Below are positions 24,469 to 31,424 of a stretch of DNA of 64,000 bases, one piece after another (the first letter of the stretch is position 1; every line of letters begins with the position of its first letter). The translations under genes were made by a program, and so were the position numbers. The stretch is from NCBI GenBank assembly GCA_016218085.1, contig JACREY010000021.1, positions 124,001-188,000 on the forward strand. Direction: 5' to 3'. Below the pieces are notes generated by a model. It saw only the letters and a list, made by a program, of their open reading frames with translations, made no database searches and was not told the DNA's origin. The stretch comes from Ignavibacteriota bacterium (GTDB lineage: Bacteria > Bacteroidota > Ignavibacteria > Tepidaquicellales > Tepidaquicellaceae).

Positions 24469-26958
24469 TTAAAAAATGAACTTTGTAATCTTGCTGTAGA
24501 GTTCATTCTGTTCGAACGGTTTCAGCACAAAATCATTCATTCCGCTGGAGTTCACTTTTCTTTTTGTTTCAGGGGAAATATCAGCCGTCAGTGCAATTAC
24601 AGGAATGTTATGATTCTTAACTTCAGAAACCGGGTCGCGTATTATTTCCACTACCTGGAATCCGTTCATTTCCGGCATTTGCAGGTCAAGCAGGACAATA
24701 TCATAATCATTTTTTTTCAGCAGGTCAACGGCAATCAAACCGTTATCTGCCACATCCACATTAATTTTCCATTTTGCAAAAAGCTGTTTTGCAAAGAACT
24801 GGTTCATCTTGTTATCCTCTGCCAGCAGAAGTTTTATTCCGGATAAATCCTTATGGTGATGTGTTTTTTTCTCGGCAACAAGGACATCCTGATTATCGCT
24901 TATACCAAATACGAGGTTAAACCCGAAAGAAGAGCCTTTGCCAGTAGTGCTTTCAACTTTAATCTTTCCGCCCTGCATTTCAACGAGTCTTTTTGTAATG
25001 GCAAGTCCTAGTCCTGTACCGCCGAATTTCCTTGTTGTATCTTCGTACGCCTGAGTGAAGCTTTCGAATATTTTCTCCATTTTTCTTTCAGGGATGCCGA
25101 TTCCTGAATCAATGACTTTCAAATTAATTTCGATTTTATTTCCGTTGATTTTTTCCGCTTTAGCTTTTATTTCTATGCCTCCTGATTCGGTAAATTTCAC
25201 TGCATTGCCGAGCAGGTTAATAAGAATCTGATTAAGCCTTACCGGATCACCGTTCAGCATTCTCGGAATTTTTACATCAAGAGAAGTTTTAAGGAAGAGT
25301 CCTTTTTCTTTAGTTTTAAGTTCGAAAGTTTTTGCACTATTGCTGACCAGTTCATATAAATCAAAGTCAATTTTTTCTAGAGAAATTTTGCCCGCTTCGA
25401 TTTTTGAATAGTCGAGTATATCGTTAATAATAGCGTGAAGATGGTCGGCAGAAAATTTTATTGCTTTCATATTATCCTTAATCTTTTCATCGATTGCGCT
25501 TTCGCTCATCATCAGGTTTGTAAGTCCAATAATAGCATTAAGAGGGGTTCTGATTTCGTGGCTCATATTTGAAAGGAACTGAGCTTTCATCTGAGCGGCT
25601 TTTTCGGCTTCATTTTTTGCCTGATGCAAATCATTTTCTGCTTTTTTCCTTTCCGAAATATCATGGACAATCACGAAAAGAACTTTATTATCTCCGAAGA
25701 TAATCGGTGTACTATATACTTCCACATCCCTGATTTTGCCGCCTGAAAGTTTGTGGCTGTAAATAAAATAATTCTGTTCGCCTCTTGTTGATTTTGTAAG
25801 TTCCGTTTTCAGTTCACCCCTGTCTATGATGTCTATTTCTGATATATTCATCGATTTCAGTTTTTCGCTTGAATAACCATAGAATGCGCCCGCAGATTTA
25901 TTTGCATCAATAATTTTGCCAGAATTAGGGTCAATTAAAATCATCACAGCGCTGTGATGTTCGAACATATCCTTGAATTTTTTTTCGCTTTTTTCTATTT
26001 CACCTTTATGCCTGAAAAATTCTACCATCATTTCCGATATATTACCGAAAACGCTTTTTTCCCCTACAATATTTTTTATAAATTTCGAATCGCCGGTATT
26101 TAATGTTTCTGAAATCCTGTTCAGAGGAACAATAAACCAAAGCCAGAATATAAAAGAGGTAGCAAGGACAAGCACAACAAAGAAAATCATTATTCCGCTG
26201 AATGTATTTCTAGAAAGTTTTTCGATATCTTTAAGCTGCCTGATGTCTTTCGAAACTTTTATTACTGCAATATCTTTACCCGAAACAGGGTCTTTAACTT
26301 CTTTGTTAAAAGACCTTACCAATACGTTAGTATTTAAAGTGTCCTTATCGCCCGGAAAGGAAATATCAATCGAACAATCTGCAATTTGCTCTATTCCGTT
26401 CTCGTATTTTTTATCCCATAAAATACCTACAAAGAAATAGCCTCCAGGCGGGGTTTTCCTTTCAAAATCATTTGTCGGATGAACGGAAGCGCCGTAAATT
26501 TCCATTAATCCTTCTTTAGTTTCGGCAAAAAAATGAGGGAATTTTGTATCGGAAAACAAACCCGAAACAAGTGAATCAGAAACAGCTAATTTGATTAAAG
26601 ATGCATCGCCGAGATTGCTTACCGAGTAAACTAAATTATTTTTATCATTATAAACCCAAACAGAATTCGCCCTGTGAACGTCAAGCATAGTGTTAATATT
26701 TTCCTTTGCCCATTTTTCATCCGGGCGGCCAATAAATTTTATCATATCATCCCAGAGTGTATTTTCTTCAAGTACACGTTTATAAGGCTGGCCTTTTAAA
26801 TCCATCACTGTATTGAACAAAACCTCTTTTTGCTCGATAATGCGGGTAATATAGAGTTCGACAAAATCCTTCTGTTTGTCGGTCTGATATTTTACTGCAA
26901 CAATGATAACGATACAGACGAAAATTATATATAAATTTATTTTTGTTGTCAGTTTCAT
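24469..26958 (-). CDS. Hybrid sensor histidine kinase with CHASE4, PAS and receiver domains
   Basis: 829 residues from the Met at 26958, chosen because it begins a first membrane helix (KINLYIIFVCIVIIVAV); an in-frame extension to 27069 is AT-rich and unlikely. Order: TM1 (7-23), extracytoplasmic CHASE4-like sensor (to about 250), TM2 (255-277), PAS (about 328-438), dimerisation domain with His467 in MSHEIRTPLNAIIGL, ATPase domain with NLLGNAVKFT, DSGIGIPE and GGTGLGLAI, then a receiver domain with LLAEDNKMNQ, the phospho-accepting Asp of DIVLLDLQMPEMNG and the Lys of DFVLKPF. The phosphorelay output protein is not in the window. Confidence 0.95.
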   Translation of the reverse strand: MKLTTKINLYIIFVCIVIIVAVKYQTDKQKDFVELYITRIIEQKEVLFNTVMDLKGQPYKRVLEENTLWDDMIKFIGRPDEKWAKENINTMLDVHRANSVWVYNDKNNLVYSVSNLGDASLIKLAVSDSLVSGLFSDTKFPHFFAETKEGLMEIYGASVHPTNDFERKTPPGGYFFVGILWDKKYENGIEQIADCSIDISFPGDKDTLNTNVLVRSFNKEVKDPVSGKDIAVIKVSKDIRQLKDIEKLSRNTFSGIMIFFVVLVLATSFIFWLWFIVPLNRISETLNTGDSKFIKNIVGEKSVFGNISEMMVEFFRHKGEIEKSEKKFKDMFEHHSAVMILIDPNSGKIIDANKSAGAFYGYSSEKLKSMNISEIDIIDRGELKTELTKSTRGEQNYFIYSHKLSGGKIRDVEVYSTPIIFGDNKVLFVIVHDISERKKAENDLHQAKNEAEKAAQMKAQFLSNMSHEIRTPLNAIIGLTNLMMSESAIDEKIKDNMKAIKFSADHLHAIINDILDYSKIEAGKISLEKIDFDLYELVSNSAKTFELKTKEKGLFLKTSLDVKIPRMLNGDPVRLNQILINLLGNAVKFTESGGIEIKAKAEKINGNKIEINLKVIDSGIGIPERKMEKIFESFTQAYEDTTRKFGGTGLGLAITKRLVEMQGGKIKVESTTGKGSSFGFNLVFGISDNQDVLVAEKKTHHHKDLSGIKLLLAEDNKMNQFFAKQLFAKWKINVDVADNGLIAVDLLKKNDYDIVLLDLQMPEMNGFQVVEIIRDPVSEVKNHNIPVIALTADISPETKRKVNSSGMNDFVLKPFEQNELYSKITKFIF

Positions 26959-27332
26959 AAAAAAAATTAACCATTGAAAATACAATAAATAAGCAAATAT
27001 TGAAACAGAAAAAATAATTTTTTTTATTTTTCGGGAACTATTTGAACCGGAATATGTTATAAATATCAAATAACTTTTTCATAACAATCCATAACTTCCT
27101 CTAAAGCCAACCTCCTCCGGGTTGGCTTTTTTTATTTCCCAAAATCTTTTTTTAAAAACAATATTCAGATTTGAAGATTCTAAATTCATAAATCAATATT
27201 TATTCCTGCGAATCAGTAAATTGCAGATAGATTAAAATTGCATTCACATTTTTTTACAATTTTTTACAACTGATTCATAGGATTACCAAAAGAATTATCA
27301 TAAATTAAGCGAAATTTAAAAAGGAGTGCGTA
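26959..27332. other. Intergenic region between divergent genes, with orphan terminator
   Basis: 374 AT-rich bases between the kinase start (leftward) and the first CxxCH cargo gene (rightward). Besides the terminator at 27103-27133 I see an AAGGAG-type ribosome-binding site just before 27333, and no clear promoter of the TTG-N20-TAnnTTTG form. Confidence 0.5.
27103..27133 (+). terminator. Orphan Rho-independent terminator, rightward
   Basis: AAAGCCAACC (27103-27112), 7-nt loop, GGTTGGCTTT (27120-27129), then a T-run. It faces right, yet no rightward gene ends here: the nearest rightward gene upstream stops at 24461. Confidence 0.8.
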
Positions 27333-28127
27333 ATGAAAATTTCCAAAATCAGGAAAGCAATAATATCAATGAGCTTCATCTTCATTTTGTTGCTTGGTAT
27401 TTCTCCGGCGGTATATCCATATGCAAACGGTGTAGCGGGAAGGACGCTACTTGGTTCACCCGGATGCACGTGCCATTCATCCTCTTCAAACTCAGCAGTA
27501 GTCGTTTCCGTAACCGGGCCGACAACCTTGACTGCAGGACAGACGGCAACTTACACATTATCAGTATCAAGAAATTCAGGTACATTTTCAACAGGGGGAA
27601 TCGATATAGCGGTAACTTCCGGAACTCTTGGTATCGGTTCAAGCACGGGTATAAAAATTCTAAGCGGAGAAGTTGTACACAGTGCCAAATTCACAGGTGC
27701 TACGACCAAGACCTTTACATTTACAGCACCGAATACATCTGGAACGGTAACAATGGCAGTTACAGGGGCGGCGGGTACAAATCCACCGGCCTGGAATCAC
27801 GGCACAAGTTTAACAATTACAGTAAATCCTGCGACAGGAATTTCCAAAACGGGAGAAATTATATCAAGTTATTCACTCGCTCAGAATTTTCCGAATCCCT
27901 TTAATCCTGTCACAAAAATCAATTATTCGATTCCAAAATCATCGAATGTGAGTCTTAAAATATTTGATATCTTAGGAAGGGAAGCGGTTGTTCTGGTGAA
28001 TGAGATGCAGGAAAGCGGGTTATATTCTGTCAATTTCGATGCATCTAGCCTTACAAGCGGTGTATATTATTACAAGCTTGAGGCAGGAGAATTCACATCA
28101 ATAAGGAAGATGACCCTGATAAAATGA
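27333..28127 (+). CDS. Choice-of-anchor V/Reeler-like T9SS cargo protein with CxCH motif (paralog 1)
   Basis: 264 residues. Signal peptide (MKISKIRKAIISMSFIFILLL), then the family opening ANGVAGRT and a Cys motif GCTCHSS (Cys45, Cys47, His48), a beta-sandwich (GPTTLTAGQTATYTLSV ... GGIDIAV), and a T9SS sorting domain (QNFPNPFNP ... IRKMTLIK). The second and third paralogs have true CxxCH, so here one residue between the cysteines is lost. Whether a heme is bound is unknown; the family name describes only architecture. It is one of the few genes here with a good Shine-Dalgarno (AAGGAG at about -10). Confidence 0.85.
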   Translation: MKISKIRKAIISMSFIFILLLGISPAVYPYANGVAGRTLLGSPGCTCHSSSSNSAVVVSVTGPTTLTAGQTATYTLSVSRNSGTFSTGGIDIAVTSGTLGIGSSTGIKILSGEVVHSAKFTGATTKTFTFTAPNTSGTVTMAVTGAAGTNPPAWNHGTSLTITVNPATGISKTGEIISSYSLAQNFPNPFNPVTKINYSIPKSSNVSLKIFDILGREAVVLVNEMQESGLYSVNFDASSLTSGVYYYKLEAGEFTSIRKMTLIK

Positions 28128-28150
28128 GCATTATTTTATGCATTATTTTG

Positions 28151-28183
28151 AAGCCCTGTAATTTTCATTACAGGGCTTTTTGT
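28151..28183 (+). terminator. Terminator of CxxCH cargo paralog 1
   Basis: AAGCCCTGTAAT (28151-28162), TTTC loop, ATTACAGGGCTT (28167-28178), then T-run. Confidence 0.9.
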
Positions 28184-28219
28184 TAATAGCATAAAATATT
28201 TCATATGTGGAATTTTTCC

Positions 28220-28232
28220 CCACAATTTGTGG
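28220..28232. promoter_or_regulatory. Dyad upstream of a sigma-54 promoter
   Basis: CCACAA, T, TTGTGG, about 58 bases upstream of the -24 element at 28290. Its position would suit an enhancer-binding-protein site. It is weak on its own. Confidence 0.35.
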
Positions 28233-28289
28233 ATTTTTGTCCAAATTATTAAATTACTTGTTTAAAAAATCACATTTTGCTTGTTTATA

Positions 28290-28305
28290 TGGCATAAATA
28301 TTGCA
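28290..28305 (+). promoter_or_regulatory. Sigma-54 (-24/-12) promoter of CxxCH cargo paralog 2
   Basis: TGGCAT-AAATA-TTGCA: GG at 28291-28292 and GC at 28303-28304 are exactly 10 bases apart, with 10 of 11 defined positions of TGGCAC-N5-TTGCW matched. The expected start of transcription is near 28316, and the chosen start codon is at 28350. Confidence 0.75.
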
Positions 28306-28349
28306 GATATGGTTTTAACTCTTATTTCATTAAATTACTCAAATTAATT

Positions 28350-29141
28350 ATGAAAAACTTTTTAAACAGAAAAACAAAATTCATCATTTCTTTAGCAGTT
28401 ATTGCATTAATTACTTCAATTTCGATTGAGTTGATAGCATACGGAAGTGGATATACATTAAGGACACTAAAAACCACGACTCAGGGATGCGGCAGTTGCC
28501 ATTCCCAAAATTCAGCCTGTGTAGGAACGATTACAGGACCTGACACTGTAATTGCGGGGCAAAACGCAATATTTACAATTACAGTTACCCAATCAGGAAA
28601 AACAAAAGCAGGTATAGATATAGCCGTGAGATTGGGTTCATTACTTGCGGCACCGGGGGCAAATTTAAAGATTCAAAACAATGAAATTACACAATCTTCA
28701 ACTTTATCAATGAGCGGAGGAACCGTTTCAAGGCAGTTTACATATGTTGCCCCAACTACAGCAGGAATTGACACAATATTTGCGACCGTAACAACGGGAA
28801 CATCTGCGTGGTACTGGGCACCGAGCAGGAGGGTTGTAGTAAAAACAGCATCCGGAATAGAAAACAATACAACACCTGTTTCATTCAGACTCAACCAGAA
28901 TTATCCTAATCCATTCAACCCTGTTACGAAAATCAATTATTCAATTGCCAAATCAGGAAATGTGAAAATCACTGTATACGATATACTTGGAAATTCAGTA
29001 TACACATTAGTCAATCACAAGCACGAAACAGGAAACTACTCATTGGATTTTGACGGTTCTAATCTGGCGAGCGGAACTTACATTTACAAAATCGAGGCAG
29101 GTGAATTTACGGACGTAAAGAAAATGACACTTATAAAATAG
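28350..29141 (+). CDS. Choice-of-anchor V/Reeler-like T9SS cargo protein with CxxCH motif (paralog 2)
   Basis: 263 residues from the ATG at 28350, which begins a signal peptide (NRKTKFIISLAVIALITSIS); an upstream in-frame ATG at 28281 lies before the sigma-54 promoter and is rejected. The heme-c-type motif is CGSCH (Cys47-His51), with a further Cys57. A beta-sandwich follows (GPDTVIAGQNAIFTITV ... AGIDIAV), then WYWAPSRRVVV and a T9SS sorting domain (QNYPNPFNP ... KKMTLIK). It is clearly homologous to its two neighbours. Regulation through sigma-54 and an activator is inferred from the promoter. Possible roles are redox or ligand binding at the cell surface; unproven. Confidence 0.87.
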   Translation: MKNFLNRKTKFIISLAVIALITSISIELIAYGSGYTLRTLKTTTQGCGSCHSQNSACVGTITGPDTVIAGQNAIFTITVTQSGKTKAGIDIAVRLGSLLAAPGANLKIQNNEITQSSTLSMSGGTVSRQFTYVAPTTAGIDTIFATVTTGTSAWYWAPSRRVVVKTASGIENNTTPVSFRLNQNYPNPFNPVTKINYSIAKSGNVKITVYDILGNSVYTLVNHKHETGNYSLDFDGSNLASGTYIYKIEAGEFTDVKKMTLIK

Positions 29142-29202
29142 AAAGCAAGCTTTCTAATTCTTTATAAAGGATTAGTAAATGCAGATATTTAATGTGGCCG
29201 GC

Positions 29203-29240
29203 AAGACTCTTATTATCTTACAATAAGGGTCTTCTTTTTT
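29203..29240 (+). terminator. Terminator of CxxCH cargo paralog 2
   Basis: AAGACTCTTATT (29203-29214) with AATAAGGGTCTT (29222-29233), 7-nt loop, one T-G wobble, then a strong T-run. Confidence 0.85.
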
Positions 29241-29276
29241 TGTAAAAAAAATATTATTTTTAAAGAAAATCAACAA

Positions 29277-30062
29277 ATGAGATATTGTTTCGGTATGAGT
29301 CTGATTTGTGCATTTCTGATTATTCTCTTAACATCAAATCAATTATTTTCCTGGCCGAACGGAATATCAGGCAGGACAAAAAAATCAAATAACAACGGCT
29401 GCGGAACGTGTCACAGTGCAGGAACAATTAATACAGCAGTATTTTCAGGACCTGATACGGTTTACAAAGGCCAGACTGTTATATACTCACTTACAATAAA
29501 CAAATCCAGTACAGGAAACGGCGGAGTCGACATAGCAGCTTTAAACGGCTTGCTGGATACATCATATACGTGTGCATATTTAAAAATTATGAATTCGGAG
29601 CTTGTACATTTTATGCCAATTCCGATTTCCGGTTCAATTTCGCTTAACTTTAAATACATTGCCCCGAATTACATCGGAACAGATACGCTATACGCAACTT
29701 TTGATATTGGATATATGGGAAACTGGAGATGGGCACCCAACAGAGTGATACACATCAAACAGCCAATTGGAATAACGAATAATACTGAGCCGGCATATTA
29801 TGAATTATACCAGAACTATCCGAATCCTTTCAATCCTTATACAATTATAAGTTACTCTCTGAAATACAACACTTTTGTAAATCTGGACATATACAATATT
29901 GAGGGAAAATTCATAACATCTCTGGTAAGCGAGTATCAGAGAACGGGTAAATACAGTATTCCATTCAAAGTTTCAAATTATCCCCTTTCGAGCGGAGTAT
30001 ATTATTACCGTTTGGCAACGGACAGGACATCTGAGGTAAAATCGATGATACTATTAAAATAA
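29277..30062 (+). CDS. Choice-of-anchor V/Reeler-like T9SS cargo protein with CxxCH motif (paralog 3)
   Basis: 261 residues. Signal peptide (GMSLICAFLIILLTSNQLF), then WPNGISGRT and CGTCH (Cys42-His46), the same beta-sandwich (GPDTVYKGQTVIYSLTI ... GGVDIAA), the sequence WRWAPNRVIHI that matches paralog 2, and a T9SS sorting domain (QNYPNPFNP ... KSMILLK). It lies 136 bases after paralog 2, behind a terminator, so it has its own promoter, which I could not place. It meets the HD-protein gene tail to tail with one base between them and no obvious terminator. Confidence 0.87.
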   Translation: MRYCFGMSLICAFLIILLTSNQLFSWPNGISGRTKKSNNNGCGTCHSAGTINTAVFSGPDTVYKGQTVIYSLTINKSSTGNGGVDIAALNGLLDTSYTCAYLKIMNSELVHFMPIPISGSISLNFKYIAPNYIGTDTLYATFDIGYMGNWRWAPNRVIHIKQPIGITNNTEPAYYELYQNYPNPFNPYTIISYSLKYNTFVNLDIYNIEGKFITSLVSEYQRTGKYSIPFKVSNYPLSSGVYYYRLATDRTSEVKSMILLK

Positions 30063-30063
30063 A

Positions 30064-31266
30064 TCAGATATAAAAAACTTTTTCGAGTTTTTTTATTTTA
30101 AAAAGTGCAGACATAACAAAATCCTGCGAAGACTGTGTCTGGAGCAAGTCGCTCAGAATAAGGTATTCAGCCGACTGGAGAGCGTCTTCCATAATTTCCT
30201 GAATTTTATCATTAAGCGGTCTCCAGCTCGAATGCAGCCTGTAACCGAGTTTTCCCCAAAGCATATTTTTCCTAATATTCCTGATTTTAGCTTCGCTGGA
30301 CAGGGCACCTTTTCCGTGCGCATTATCCGAGAGGTCAACACCTTTAATTTCAAAAAGCCGGTAATCATTCATTGAAATCGAAGCTTCCGCAATTCCGTTG
30401 AGGTAAAGGTTTTTATAGCATTCCCATCGGGAAGATTCCAGCAGTTCACCTTCGGGTTTTATATTCATTAAAAGAGTATACATTTTTTCTATATATTCAT
30501 TCAAGTCACCAAGTTTTACTCTCTGCATTTTTTCCAAAATGCTCAAAATATTTTTCAGGCTAACAGATTTATCATCTGATTTTAATTTTTCAGTAATAAA
30601 ATTTATGAGGAAACTATAATGGTTTGTAAGTTTTCTAACGGATTTCTGAAGGTCTTTCGGGATAATCTCATCCAGAAATTTATTATAGTAATCAATATGA
30701 ATCTTGCCTCCTTTGCTTAACTCGGAATAGTCAAGCAGGTCTTCCACGGCATCGTGCATCATTGCAATCGAGCTGTATTTATACGTTCCGGCATCGTTCA
30801 TTTTCAGTTGATAGACAACAGCTCCAACCCTGCTCAGGTGAGTTGCGGCATTAAGTTCACATTTCCTTTTAAGGTTAAGCTTCCTGTATATTTTAATAAT
30901 ATTATAAATATATCCGGTATATTCTCCATAAAAGAATTCAAGGTCAGTCTTAGCAGGGAGTTCGTATCTGAGAAGGGCAGACTGAATACCCTGGAAACGA
31001 ATATTATTTTCAACATCCTTTCTTGCATTAACAATTTCCTGAGGCGCATTTGGATTATGTGATCTTACAGTTAATTTTTTCCGTTTATCCGAAGAGAAAT
31101 AATTAATTATATTTCCCTTAATGATATCAGCTTTCTTTTCACCGTATAATTTTTTAAGAAGATTAATATCCGGACAGGATCCTGATAATAAAGCCGTAAA
31201 GACTTCATAAGCCATTTTATAATTCGGCTCTTTGTTCAATCTTTTCAATTCACTATTAGCCCACAT
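30064..31266 (-). CDS. RelA/SpoT-type HD domain protein
   Basis: 400 residues. Residues about 135-260 have the residues of the (p)ppGpp hydrolase HD fold: His143 in NAATHLSRVGAVVYQL, His171-Asp172 and Glu175-Asp176 in MMHDAVEDLL, and Asp254 in VKLGDLNEY, in the order H...HD..ED...D seen in SpoT. There is no synthetase, TGS or ACT domain. The N-terminal 100 and the C-terminal 140 residues match nothing I recognise. No signal peptide is present, so it should be cytoplasmic. Degradation of an alarmone or other nucleotide is a family-level inference; the true substrate is open. Confidence 0.75.
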   Translation of the reverse strand: MWANSELKRLNKEPNYKMAYEVFTALLSGSCPDINLLKKLYGEKKADIIKGNIINYFSSDKRKKLTVRSHNPNAPQEIVNARKDVENNIRFQGIQSALLRYELPAKTDLEFFYGEYTGYIYNIIKIYRKLNLKRKCELNAATHLSRVGAVVYQLKMNDAGTYKYSSIAMMHDAVEDLLDYSELSKGGKIHIDYYNKFLDEIIPKDLQKSVRKLTNHYSFLINFITEKLKSDDKSVSLKNILSILEKMQRVKLGDLNEYIEKMYTLLMNIKPEGELLESSRWECYKNLYLNGIAEASISMNDYRLFEIKGVDLSDNAHGKGALSSEAKIRNIRKNMLWGKLGYRLHSSWRPLNDKIQEIMEDALQSAEYLILSDLLQTQSSQDFVMSALFKIKKLEKVFYI

Positions 31267-31378
31267 ACATAAATAATTTAAACTTATTGATAATAAGGGA
31301 TTTAAAAATTAAATAATATTGAAAATTCCAGTATTTTTAAAGTATTTCAGGCATTTCGAAAAATAAAATATTCTTTCA

Positions 31379-31400
31379 TTTAACTTTTAATTAAGTTAAA
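31379..31400. promoter_or_regulatory. Operator-like palindrome before a T9SS cargo gene
   Basis: TTTAACTT (31379-31386), TTAATT, AAGTTAAA (31393-31400): perfect 8-bp arms 25 bases before the start codon. It shares TTAACTT/AAGTTAA with the toxin-antitoxin operator at 19215, with wider spacing. Confidence 0.4.
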
Positions 31401-31424
31401 TTTAGGGATTATAAAATCATTACC

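Noticed and set aside
28281-28349. Longer start (28281) for the second CxxCH cargo gene
   Set aside because: It would place the sigma-54 promoter inside the gene and put a charged stretch before the signal peptide.
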